NCBI GenBank assembly: GCA_009602725.1 | Contig: WELB01000343.1 | Location: 15,666 to 58,952, forward strand | Length of the DNA: 43,287 nucleotides | From: Spirogloea muscicola | Taxonomy: Eukaryota > Streptophyta > Zygnematophyceae > Spirogloeales > Spirogloeaceae | Direction of reading: 5' to 3' | In this document: in pieces, positions 1-11,501 of the stretch | How positions within the stretch are numbered: the first letter of the stretch is position 1 | How the letters are laid out: each line of letters starts with the position of its first letter | Notes under the pieces: model-generated | Databases searched by the model: none | Seen by the model: only the letters and a program-made list of their open reading frames with translations | Told to the model about the DNA's origin: nothing | Position numbers and translations under genes: made by a program

Positions 1-199
1 GACCATCTTTACCCGTGTGCCATGGATATCTATGGAGGCTACGGCGTGAAATGGTCCTCCCTGATCCAGCATCTGGCCCGGCTGGTTGATGCGCGTCGTC
101 GAAGTCGGGGGGGCAGCTTGGGCCACTCCAGCATTCCGCAGGCCTTAGTTGCAAATTATAGAATGCGGCTCTCGCTTAGTTTGCAGCGCTCGCAAGCAT

Positions 200-440
200 T
201 TGCTCTTCATCAACGTGCAGGGCGCGCTCTGAGTCAGGCCTCCGGCTTTCGTGGCGGCACTCCAGCTCCCCAAGTTAGCTTGTCAGATTTGTTTGTGCTC
301 ACCCGTGGGTACTAATGTCATCTTAGGTACCTTAGATTAGGTCTCCGTATTATGTAGCATTGTTTAGTCTGCACTCGACTCTGCCTGAACAATGTATTGG
401 CTTGAATTGGCCTCCCTTTCAATTCATGCGCCCCGCGCGC
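200..440 (+). repeat. Dispersed repeat, family B copy 1, with an ORF tail
   Basis: This stretch is similar in order and spacing to 12755-12980. Both carry an open frame ending in a related tail (GGxPAPQVSxSxL..LTR, then stop), followed about 100 bases later by a shared segment that begins with gcctgaaca. The tail also resembles the end of a minus-strand frame at 32133-32645 (LLTRDY, stop). The open frame runs from base 22 to 315, but I do not recognise a protein domain in it. It may be the 3' part of a degenerate transposable element cut by the window edge. Confidence 0.6.
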
Positions 441-521
441 CTTCTCTCTCTTCAAAAAGAAGTAGTGGCTTCAGAAGAGAGAAGGCGCGCGGGGCGCATG
501 AATTGAAAGGGAGGCCAATTC
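404..521. repeat. Perfect 46-bp inverted repeat (hairpin)
   Basis: The left arm at 404-449 and the right arm at 476-521 are perfect reverse complements, separated by a 26-base loop. The arms start gaattggcctccctttc and include the very GC-rich block gcgccccgcgcgcc. A single, slightly diverged copy of the left arm is at about 12180-12228. The hairpin therefore looks like an inverted duplication of a repeat end, such as a foldback or MITE-type element; a hairpin RNA precursor is another possibility. Confidence 0.85.
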
Positions 522-599
522 AGAACAGAAGCGGCTGCTGATATTAAAAAATCGAAAGAAAGAGCTTCTCCAAGCTTTGCCCATTTTGTGTTAGTACTG

Positions 600-958
600 A
601 GCACTCCGGCTCCATCTGACCTTGTCCATTCCTTTGGGCTGGCCTCTCACAGCCACCAGTCAATCTGGCCGCGCTTCCCCCTCTGCTTCTCACTTGAGGT
701 TACGGATGAGTGATTCATCCCTACCGGGCAAGCTTGAGAAAGCGCGCTTTTGGCCCTCTTGGGACCTTGTCGATTGCTACTTCGGGCTGCCTTTTCACAG
801 CCCTTTGCCCCTTTTTGGGAGAGCCACTTTCACTGGAACTCGTCACCATCTTTTCCCATGCCAATGACATTCTCTGAACCTTTGTGAATTCTTTTTGGGC
901 TGGCTTTTCGCAGCCCTTGCCCCCATTGGGAGTGCCACTTCTTCAGTGACATTCCTCG
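600..958. repeat. Repeat segments shared with 12220-13515 in inverted orientation
   Basis: Bases 610-680 match the reverse complement of about 12290-12352; shared words include gaccttgtccattc, gggctggcc and agccaccagtcaatctggccg. Bases 860-945 resemble the reverse complement of about 13440-13510, around a ttctttttsgggctgg core. No protein-coding signal is seen. Most likely this is a diverged interspersed element. Confidence 0.55.
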
Positions 959-1491
959 AGTGCCCCTGACGGCAGCTATCGGCCATTACGCCGATCGGCG
1001 CGAGAGAAGCGCTCCGCAGGGGGCCACGACGGGGAGCGCTATTGGGCCTCTCAGGCGCCACGTGGCTCGATTTGCGGTGCCGACCGGCATTTCCGGCCCA
1101 TGTGCCCCCCTCGCCCGGGCCGCTGGCGCCGTCGTCCCCAACAACCGGAGGCGCCATTCAGGGCGCCCCCGGCCGTCAGGAAGGGCCATCACATGGGCCG
1201 ATCTAGCGCCCTCCGTGGCCCTACGCTGCGCTTCCCCCAGCGGAGACCCTGACCGTGCGACAAAACTACACGCGGCGCGCGGAAAGGCGTCGCAGGCGCG
1301 GCTATGCGATCCCATTCGTCACGAGACGCCAAGCCATTGGCCGCGCGATGGCTCGCCGTGCCCACGTCTCGTCTCGTCTCGTCTCCACCGTCTCCAAAAG
1401 ACCTTCCCCACCGTCTCCCACCGTCTCGGCTGCTCGTTCTCAACGTCCCTGGCCAGCCCTGGTCAGCTGCTTGGTGGCTAGTTCGGCTTCG

Positions 1492-1523
<32 letters not shown>

Positions 1524-1689
1524 TCCCGATCCGGCGGCCTTCGCGGCGCGGGCCTCGTCCTCTGCCGCTCTCTGCGCTCCCCGTGTCAGCGCCTGCCTCG
1601 GGAGCCGCGCCCGCAGCTCATGAGCTGCGCAAAGCCCGCCGGCGAGCTGCGGCAGCGCTGAAGCGCGGAGCTTCAGCTCTGTCAGAGGC
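959..1689 (+). promoter_or_regulatory. GC-rich 5' flank of the CER1-like gene
   Basis: This is the sequence immediately upstream of the predicted CER1 start codon. It is very GC-rich, contains runs of cgtctc at 1365-1385 and a (CCG)n tract at 1492-1522, and has overlapping open frames on both strands with no recognisable domain. I see no TATA box I would defend. The 5' UTR and core promoter are expected here by position only. Confidence 0.4.
1492..1523. repeat. (CCG)n microsatellite
   Basis: An uninterrupted run of about ten CCG units lies 170 bases upstream of the CER1-like start codon. Similar tracts sit upstream of the ABCA and glycosyltransferase starts, so they appear to mark GC-rich promoter or 5' UTR regions in this genome. 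Confidence 0.9.
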
Positions 1690-4600
1690 ATGGCCACCAA
1701 GCCGGGCCTGCTCTCGGAGTGGCCCTGGCAGCCCCTGGGGCAGTTCAAGGTGAGGACGCTCACGATCAATCTGGCCACACCAGCCGAGAGATGAGCAGCT
1801 CTGCCCTGTCTCAACTCTACCTTGACAGCTCTGCAACCTGCAATAAGGTAGTCATGTCGGATTTGACGACCCCGGTGTCCGCTGCAAAAGCGACAGTCAG
1901 CTGTTTCCTTGCTTCAGGATAACCTTTCTACGACAAGATAAAGAGCGCGTGCAGAACAGACAGGATGCCAGGCACACAGTGACGTTCTTGAGAATGCGTT
2001 TGTAGTATACATTCCCGCCACTCGGCTGCTTGGGCATGTATAATAGGGCCCGAGGGTTGGAGTCCAACACACGCTCAGATGTTTCTTTGTCGTGATTTCA
2101 CAATGGCATAGGGTCAATATTCAGCTGGAGCTAGTATTGGCAGACTATGAGGCAGCAAATTAGTGAGCAATGAAGCCTGCTAGGAATCACCAAAAATATT
2201 CGTTACCGCAGTCACAAGTTCTCATTGGGCAGAGTCTTTGGGCACTTGTTGTAAGCGGTGTAAGCTGACGACTCAACAATGGACGCACTGCATTGTCAAT
2301 CTCACATACTCCCCTCTGACTGCTGGTGCAATGCTGACAATGTTCTGGGTCTTTCATTTGACGTATATGCCTCCATTCAGCATGTCGTGTCATTTTTGTT
2401 TCCAGTTGCCAACCATAGGCTGTTCTTGCTTGCTCTCTCAGCCAGGGTCAATTGTGTGTTGCTTGTCTGGAGTGCAGTATCTCTTGTTTGCTCCATTTGC
2501 TGCAAAAGCAATCCAAGCGAACTTTTATGGTGGTCATGACAAGGACAACTGGTGTATGCACATGCTGATAGCTTCAGCTCTACGATACCTGCACGGGCAG
2601 ATTTGGATGTCTGCTTCTCGCTTTCACTACCTTGTGGAGAAGTATCAAATCCAGACTAAAGGGATCAAGTTTGAGCAGGTGGACCGTGAGAGCAGTTGGT
2701 AATTTCCACGCTGTCTTACTGTTAAGAACTTGATGAGAACTGGATGACAATTCAGCAACTTGAATAGCAGTGAGGTTTAGTGTAGCAGAAAGTGTGGGTA
2801 TGTCAGACAGCACAGCTGGTAGATTGTGCATTGTGAGATGACTGCTCTTGCTGGAGCATACACCTGTACAAGCTGGGGCGTTTTGCTTGTTTCCTTGTAG
2901 GTGACATACTCGTCGGTATCGTGTTATTCACTATCAACTGCTTAAATTGGAAGCTGACCGCCACAATGCTCAACTTGCAGGGACGACTACATTATCCTCC
3001 ATGTCTTAGTGGCAACGTTTGTTCACTCCTTTTTGCCAGGCTTCCAAAATTTTCCCCTGTACAACGGTTGGGGCCTGGTCATTCTGCTACTGTTACATGC
3101 AGGTCCTGCAGAGTTCATCTATTACTGGGGTCATCGATTGCTACACCACCACTACTTGTACACGCGCTATCACTCCCACCATCATGCTTCTTTTGTGACT
3201 GAGCCGGTGACAGGTAAGATTATCTTCCAGCAAGCCGCAAGTTTGCGCTTCCAGTCTTTCCGTTGCTGTATTCCCAATCAATGGGGCTAATTTCAAGTTT
3301 GTGGTTGCAACAAAGCATCAGCAGAGAGTTGAAGTCTGTATGTGAGGGTCACGAGAGGAGCTGGCATTAAGCATTATCTATGGAAGAATGCCACAAGAAG
3401 CTGTCAGGCCAGCTTTACGCCTGTCCTTGCAGTGACTCTCGTGCATACTTTTGTATGATAATCACACACGTATGTGTGATTTTCAGCTCACTTGATCGTG
3501 CAACCTCGTTTCAGGCTCAGTGCACCCATTTGCGGAGCATGTTATGTACACTGCCATGTTTGCTGTCCCATTTCTGGGAACCTGGGCACTTGGGGGAGCT
3601 TCGCTGTCAATGTTCTATGCATACTGGCTGGGATTTGATATCTTGAATTGTATTGGCCACTGCAACTGGGAATTCATCCCAACTTGGGTATTCAAGGCTT
3701 TTCCCCCGCTGAAGTATCTTGTCTACACGCCATCGTGAGCTGTCTTGTCTCCAGCCTCAGCCTGAGCTTCTGATTTAGTTGCAACCTGCAGATCGGTCAA
3801 GCCCTTCTTATAGACAATCATGGAGGTCTTACATAAATGATACATGGTTGTCTTCTGCATGTTGTTGTTAATGTACTCTTCAGCTGGAGACAATGGCATT
3901 GTCTTTGACGACCTTTTTTGCCATTGTTCTGACTACATTGCCCGCACATTGTGCCAGATACCATTCCTTGCATCATACACAGGTGCACACCAACTTCGCA
4001 CTCTTCATGCCATTGTATGACTACCTTGGAGGGACAGTGGATGGCATGTCTGACTTACTTCATAGCTCTATTAGGAAAGGTACTGCTGAAGTCTCCATTT
4101 CATCTGCCCTACTTCCCTCTCATACCTAAGCCAGACAGGCGCCAAGGCTTTTGCAATCTCTGGAGTGTTACTGTCTGTGACAGCCAGGATGCTGACTTCC
4201 ATCTTGCACACTTCAGATGGCCGTGAACCCATAGATATGAACCATGACGTGGCTGACGATATGTGGGTCGTATTCTACAGGAAGGATGGATCGACCAGAC
4301 TTCATCTTCCTAGCACATGGCACCGAGCTCCTTTCTGCTTTCCATGTGCCTTTTGGTCTTCCACAGTTTGCAGCTCATCCATATGCACCTTCTTGGCTCA
4401 TGTACCTCCTTTGGCCTTTGACTCTACCGCTGCTCGCGTTGGTCTGGCTTTTTGGCCAAACATTTGTAGCCGACAAGTATAAGCTGAGGGATTTAAGAAT
4501 GCAGACTTGGGTGGTACCAAGATTTGGCTTCCAGGTGAGCAGCGGGTTATTAGTAGGTGCGCCATAGAGTTGCCAACTAGTTTGTTAGAGACAAGGAGCC

Positions 4601-6483
4601 TCAAACCACTGACCAGCATACCACAAGAGAACTGCTTGCTCTCACAATGAATTTCATTCTTTGCCAGGCGCAGTCTGTTAGAGATGCAATGCCAGCCTTA
4701 CATAATTAAGACATGCTGAGGAATCATTGTTTCCCAACTTGGCAGTACTTCTTGCCATTTGAGAAGAAGCACATCAACAATCACATAGAGAAGGCCATTT
4801 TGGATGCAGACAGAAGAGGAGCCAAAGTCTTCACGCTGGGCGCGCTTAACAAAGTAAGTAGCCAGTTGCAGAGATGGAGAAAGCTGTCTGCCAATACTTG
4901 CTAGGTAGAAATTGAGGGACTGAGCACATTGGCCACTTAAGTGTTACGCATGTCTTTAATTCGTACAATTTGGCAGCCAAGCCTGCTATCTGGCAGGGTA
5001 GCTGCTGACTTGCTTATCGGTATATTGACATGGAGCGGTGGCATCTCTTGGCAGAACGAGGGTTTGAATGGAGGTGGTACACTGTTTGTGGAGAGGCACA
5101 AGCATTTGCGGGTGCGAGTGGTACATGGGAACACTCTGACAGCAGCTGTGATTCTTGACAAGATACCCAAAGATGTTGAGGAAGTCTTCTTGACTGGTGC
5201 TACTTCAAAGTTGGGAAGAGCAATTTCTCTCTACCTTTGTCGGAGGGGTGTACGTGTGCTGGTACGCACTCTGGGCAGCTGTGTTCACTTACTTAGAGGT
5301 TTCAGCACGCATTCTTTTAGTGTAGCTTGTATGGAGGGTGCTGTCGATTCTTCCATCAAAGATAAGTGTTGTCAAATAACTGATGCATGAGGAGAGCAGC
5401 AACAATTTCCAGATGTGGATTTCTGAGTCATTTCTTGCTAATTGATGTTGCCGCAGTTTGCTAGCCTTACAAGCATGCTCGCCATCCAGAAGAGATGGTG
5501 GTCGTAGATAGCGTGTCATGCTGCCTAACAGATACGATCTCAAAGGTATTTGTGTTTTTATGCTTATATGCTTACCATAGTGTATAGTATAGTGCTCAAA
5601 CCTTCACATTGGTCTGTCACGTCTTTGGCAGATGTTGACAAGTGCGTTGGACAGGTTCCATGCCATTCAGCAGGCTGCTCCTGCGGAGTGCAGACATCTG
5701 CTGGTTCAAGCCACCTCTTATGCTGATGGGAAAGACTGCAAGGTAGAAACTCCTCCAACTTGACTTAGCATATGATTCATGGCGACGTGGCTGGTTGGGC
5801 CTTTGCCTCTCACGCCGAAAGATGCCATGCTGATAATTATTACTCTGTCACTGTTTCGCATGTCAACATATGTACTTCCTCTATATGTATCTGTTAATTG
5901 CACTGTTGTGGAGAGTATGCTTGAACTGAGAGAATGAGTCTGAAGTTGTGTGACTTCACCACTTTCCGATTTACAGACTTGGATACTTGGAAAGTGGTTA
6001 ACAAGCAAGGACCAGGCATGCGCACCAGCCGGCAGCCACTTCCACCAATTTGTGGTGCCACCGGTGGTGGAGACAAGAGCCGACTGCACGTATGGCAAGC
6101 TGGCTGCAATGCGTCTTCCGCCTGAAGTTCAGGGCCTTCGAACTTGCGAGGTAATTGCCTAGACTGCAAATCAGCACTGGAAATCTCTGATTGCTATTCT
6201 TGATCCTACATTGGGCTCTCTCCTGCCACGACCAAGCCCTCTTTCCTCCCAGTTCTTTTGACGAGTTTCTTGTGGACAGAATCAGCGGTCCATGCATTGA
6301 TTAGTGTTGCATTGCCATCCTGCGCAGATGACGATGGAGAGGGGTGCAGTGCATGCGTGCCACGCCGGAGGCCTGGTCCACGCGTTGGAAGGGTGGCCGC
6401 ATCACGAGGTCGGGGCAATCGACCCCAATCGGATAGACATGACCTGGGAGGCTGCGCTGAAGCACGGTTTCCGACCTGTGTGA
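1690..6483 (+). CDS. CER1: CER1/CER3-like fatty aldehyde decarbonylase (fatty acid hydroxylase superfamily)
   Basis: I model 11 exons: 1690-1749, 2478-2698, 2981-3213, 3515-3734, 3958-4079, 4281-4534, 4746-4853, 5055-5261, 5632-5742, 5977-6150 and 6328-6483. All have GT..AG borders and matching phases, giving 621 aa, the usual length of plant CER1. The start [13 protein letters not shown] matches the family. Three histidine clusters expected for the di-iron centre are present: HRLLHHH (about 145-151), HSHHH (158-162) and HSLHH (247-251), plus HPFAEH and GHCNWE. Several hydrophobic segments fit an ER membrane enzyme. The C-terminus carries the WAX2-type domain ([27 protein letters not shown]) and ends HGFRPV. 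In plants CER1 with CER3 makes very-long-chain alkanes from acyl-CoA; intact histidines argue for a CER1-like catalytic subunit rather than CER3. The substrate in an alga is inference. The gene converges on UAP. Confidence 0.93.
3460..3481. repeat. Short intronic inverted repeat
   Basis: Nine-base arms (aatcacaca and tgtgtgatt) flank a four-base loop inside CER1 intron 3. It could form a small hairpin, and nothing suggests a function. Confidence 0.5.
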
Positions 6484-6650
6484 GAGTGGCCTGGCAAGGA
6501 CATGCCTGCAGGTGCTACCTTACACTTGCTGCTCCTGGTTGCATCGCTGCTGCCCCCCAGTGGACTTACTGCTGGAGCAGGCCAGGCCGGTAGCCACACG
6601 TGCAGCTTTGCTTCGTGAAGCTGCAGGTGTCATGAGTGACATCCCTTGTG

Positions 6651-6680
6651 GTCGCCTGCCAACTCGTCGCCTGCCAACTC
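6651..6680 (+). repeat. 15-bp tandem duplication
   Basis: The word gtcgcctgccaactc occurs twice head to tail, 16 bases before the hairpin at 6696-6734, in the space between the convergent CER1 and UAP genes. Confidence 0.85.
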
Positions 6681-6695
6681 TGCCCTGCTCCTTAG

Positions 6696-6734
6696 AGAGA
6701 GGGCAAGGCACGGAGCTCGTGCCTTGCCCTCTCT
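6696..6734. terminator. Hairpin between convergent CER1 and UAP 3' ends
   Basis: Perfect 17-base arms (agagagggcaaggcacg and its complement) flank a five-base loop. It lies 213 bases after the CER1 stop and 254 bases after the UAP stop. By position it would fall in or near both 3' UTRs. A role in 3'-end formation or in insulating the two genes is inference. Confidence 0.5.
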
Positions 6735-6987
6735 GTTTCGTTCTTAGCTGTCTTCGGTGCTGTGCCTGGCAGCTCAGCCTAGCAGCCTCATTTTGACCAC
6801 CGGACAGTTTGCGGCTTTGTGACCGCACCTAGCGTAACATCAATTTGTTTGAGTGCAAGCCTTTTGAGAGTGCACGGTGATAGTCCTCAAAGATGGGTGT
6901 AGTAAAGAGTGGCCCAACCATCTACACTGCCAGCGTTTACCACAGTGTACATTATGCTGCGGTTGCTGGGTTCCTGAAGCAGTGGTG

Positions 6988-9900
6988 TCACACTATCTCC
7001 GCCATGGGGGGGAACACCACACCTCGGCAGATTGTCTCGAGGTCCTCACCAGCATATGACGCCATTGCCGGAACTTCCACGCCTGCAAAGGCAGAAGTCA
7101 TTGTGTCACTCCCACTCTGTTAACTTTGATGGTCTGAAAGAGTGCTAAGCCTTCATTGCTCACATGATGACGACTTACCTACTTATCTCAGATTGAATGA
7201 CCTTAATCACCTACAGTAAACAATCATCTCTGTGCTCCTGGAAGTTGCCTCGCACATTCTGCGATCTCTGAGTATCCGTTGCCACTCCGTGAAGAGGATT
7301 CCAGAGCAGCAGCCCTATGAGTCCTGCCTCAGCAGCCTGGAGGCGCTACATGTGGTAGTGCTTCCAAGATGTGATGTACCCATTGTACCACTTATTCAGT
7401 CACTGTGTGTGATGGCACTCATGGCCGACCTACATCAATGGAGGTCGCAGCCAACACGGTCTTGAGTACATACCAGGCACAAGTGGGGCCACTACTGCAG
7501 GGTACTCACCATCATCACCAGCGACACCCTCCAGGACCGTCCCCCCGGCGGCCTCCACCCACCGCTTGTGCAGCAGCAGCAGCAGCCGCCGTGCCGTGAC
7601 AGGCGAGTCGGTAGGCGCCCCAGGGGCGTTCTTCACTGGGGCGAACTCCTCGTCGCGCGCCACCTGCACCGAGCATTGGCCATTGCAGGCAGCTGTGATA
7701 CTGAGACTGCCCAAGAAGCAACCGGCATTATAGCAACTGAGGATGAGGCATATGTCCTTAACCAAGGTCCAGAGAAGTGCCAGCAAGCCTTAAGTGCAGA
7801 CTGAGGTAGAGGAGAGGCACACCTCAAAGAGGGCCATGGACGACGCATGCGAGAAGACATCAAACACGAATTGCTCCAGCTTGATGCCGTCCACTACGCC
7901 GTCCACTGACAGAATCTTTTTCATCGCCACATGGTATCTGCCACAGGGGCACGCTTATCAATCACTGACAGATCATGACCCGCCTTCTTGAGTGAAACTT
8001 TGACATGACCATCAGCTATTGCAGCAGTGCAACGTTGATTGCTTTTTCTGGACCTGCGCTGCACTCATGACTTTGCGTGCTATCTGATCAGAGCAAGAGA
8101 GACAGAGAGGAGTGGCCCCAGTGAGAGATTTGACAGGCACTTAGAGACGGTTACTTACTTACTCTCACGCTCTAGCACGTCAGCCATCTCCATAAGGAAC
8201 GGCGTTGAGAACATGTGCATGCATATCTGCACATGGCGGCACCAAGTAGCGGAGTTACCAATCTGGCTTGAGCTCCGAAAATCTCTAAACATCTCTAAAC
8301 ACCTCTAACTCAATCGAGGTTCGCATTTACCCCCAGGACTTCTGAATGCCAACTTCAACATATGGAGCCATTCCATGCTCAAACAAAGCCTTAATTTGTC
8401 TGACAGGGCCAGTATGCATACAGCGCAACATCTTGCAATGCAGACATCTGTGTCCCTTCTGCACTTATTTTTTTAACTTAAAATGTACAGGAGGACCACC
8501 CATAAATTCGATTCCTAGTCGCCCTTGAAAGATTGGAAAGTGCGGAACGCTCTTGCTCACATTGCTCCAGCGATAAGCCAGCTGGCCAGTAGCAGGGTCA
8601 GTGGCGGTGGCGTGCTTGGGGTCAAGCTCACTGTACTCTACTACTGCAACAGGGCCGCCAGCGCCATGGCGTACAAACACGCCAACACGCTCCTCTGGAT
8701 ATGCCTGCCCCATAAGATGCATGCTCTTGCTGAGAAGGTACTGTCTCGGCCTTGACTGAGTTATTCCGGCTGGACACAATGTTCAGGTCAGGCATGAAAC
8801 GTCGGCGCTCTCTGTGCCGTGCTTGGGCCAAACTTTCTGGAGGTCGATGCGACTTCGCAAATCGTATTTATGCAGTAAATTGGAGGCCATCCTGCGGCCA
8901 GAACTTGGTCAGGCAGGAGGTGCTCACATCAGGAGGTGCTAACAGCATTGCAGTGCTTGCATGAGCTTCTGAGTCCTGAAGTCTTATATTGATACTTTTT
9001 GACTCCAGGGCCTCATTGCTGGTCTTTGACACTCTAAGAGCGTTTAGTGCCTACCTTCTCAACAACCTTGGCGCCGCAGGGCACGCCAGCGGTGATGCAG
9101 TGCCCGAGGAAGACCGGGTCAGCAACGCGCGCCTGCCAAACGTGGTGCAAAGAGAGCGTTACATGCACATGAAATATGATAGTCAACCTATTGGCTAACG
9201 GGCGGCACCAGGCAATGCGGCACTGCTGTCACAGTGGAGGCACTGCGGGACTGCATCCGAGGCTCGTGGGGTCACCAGGGCATTGTCGACGGAGAAGCAA
9301 TCGACGTACTCCACGCCCCGCCGCTGCATATCGTCCAGCACGCCTGCCACCTTCATGGCTGCGCAGCCGTCGCCGCCGCCGGCGTTGCTACAATTGGTCA
9401 CCACCTTGCCGCCCTCCCGGCGCTCATTGCTCCCGCTTCCGCACAGCTTGATGCTACACCGGTTGGCGCGCAGATCATCGACGAGTAGCCGGTGATGGCA
9501 GCTACTATGCTCACTACCCATAACACACTGGCTGCAATTCGATTTCAGTACTTAGGGTGTTAATTACTGGTATCTACGATCGGGTTCTCTAATATCAGGG
9601 TGATAACTGCTGATGCGAGAAACTGGGGCTCCAGTTACAAGCTTGCTCAATACCACCATAGACGCCTCCGTTTCCATCGGGAGCGCGAGCGACCTGCCCA
9701 GGACACAGGACACGCCAGCGGCAGCAGCGGCACGCTGAGGCGAGTGGGCATCTGCTACCAATGTCGCCAAACATTGGCGCTGCCGCTGTCGGCAAGCCGT
9801 TGTCATGACGACGATCAGCATGCACCGATCTTCAAACCCGTCCAAGCTTGGCCCATCCAGCAGCCGCGAGGCGCCCCAGAGGGAACTGGTCGCCACATGA

Positions 9901-11405
9901 TACACCTCGCTCCTAAGCATTCGCCTTGCAAATGGTGGTCACTTAAGGCCCTCCCTGGGTGCTGACGTGGGATGGCGTCTCGAGGATGATGCGCCCGTCG
10001 GTGGTGAAGCACGGCAGAGCGCGCTGCTGGAAGAACACGACCTGGTCGGAGCGCATCGCGAAGTGGCTCCGCGCCGCGAAGAAGGCCCGCGTCGGCTGGT
10101 CGGTGAACGCGCTGGTCATGATGTACCACGGGATGACGACGGGGGCCCCTGGAGTGACGGTGCAGGAGGCGGCCAGTCAGCGCCGCAGTAGGCAGCAGCA
10201 GCAGGAACGCGCGCTGCTGCAGCGGCAGTGGCGGCGGCATCAGCAACGGCCCTAAGCCCTAAAACTTAAACCCTAAACCCTAGGCGCAATTGGTCTAGGG
10301 TTAAGGGGTCAGGGGTTTAGGGCTTAGGGTTTTGGGACCTGGGGTTGCGGAGGCGGGGGCAGCCAATGCCTGGACGCGTCGGATGCGCTCCGCCTGCAGC
10401 TGGAACAGCGACTTGTGCGACGGAAGCCCGATGTCTGCTCATAGACCGACGGTTACGGCCAATCACCGATCAGGGCTCCCGCAAACATACAAAGACTTTC
10501 TGTTTATCTTACTACAGTTCAGTTTCTTTGTGGTTCTTGACCACCATGCACTGGCGTGGCTGTGGACTCGCAGCGGCTTCCGTATGTAAGCACTGAACTT
10601 TTAAGCATGGACTGGCTTTGCGCCCCGCTGCAGCGGGTGTGATGGTTAACGTTTGAGGTTTGGGGTTTGGGGTTTGGGTTTGGGGTTTGGTTGTTTAAAA
10701 TTCAGGCGCTAGATTTGGGGTTTGGGGTCTGGGGTTTGGGGTTTGGTCGTTTAAAATCAGGCACTAGACCCACCATAGCAGCCTTTGGGGTCGGCGCTCC
10801 CCAGGCGCGTACCCTGGCCAACAGCCCCGCCGCCGCCCGCCGGTGCCAGCGACGCTGCGGCTATCATCTTGTGCTGCACTCTCGGCTTTTTGACCACAGT
10901 GGCGGCCAGCCGGCCTGGACCTAAAGCCCTAACCCTAAAACTTTACGCTAAGCCCTAAACCCAAACCTAACCCTGACCCCTACACCCTAAACCCTGACTG
11001 CGTCAGCAGCGGCGGCTGCTGCGGCGTACCTGGCCGCCCGCCAGCAGCAGCACGGCGACCTTGCCAGCTGCGATGGCCGCGAGGCCGGCAGCCCGCCAGC
11101 GCTCTGCGTCGCCGGCCGAGCGGCCGGCGATCATGGCTACGTCGGCCACCGGGAGCAGCTTTGCCTTCCTGGCGCCGTTGTCCTCGCCTGCAGGGCTGCG
11201 AGGGCCTGCAGACGGTGCAGCGGTGATGAGCTTGCGCCATGCTGGACCATGAGCACTCTTTGGCGCCCATAGAGCAATGGGCGCCAAAGAGATGGCGGAG
11301 GGAGATAGCTGGTCAACAAGCAATGGCGCGAGTGTGAGAGGAGTAGGTGAGAGGCGTAGTGGACACAGTATTCTCCACAGAGCGAGCAAGCGAAGGAGAC
11401 AACGC

Positions 11406-11501
<96 letters not shown>

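Noticed and set aside
9564-9920. Possible second, separate gene within the UAP region
   Set aside because: The APDGNGGVY exon (9654-9693) phases exactly into the UAP model, so it is one gene.
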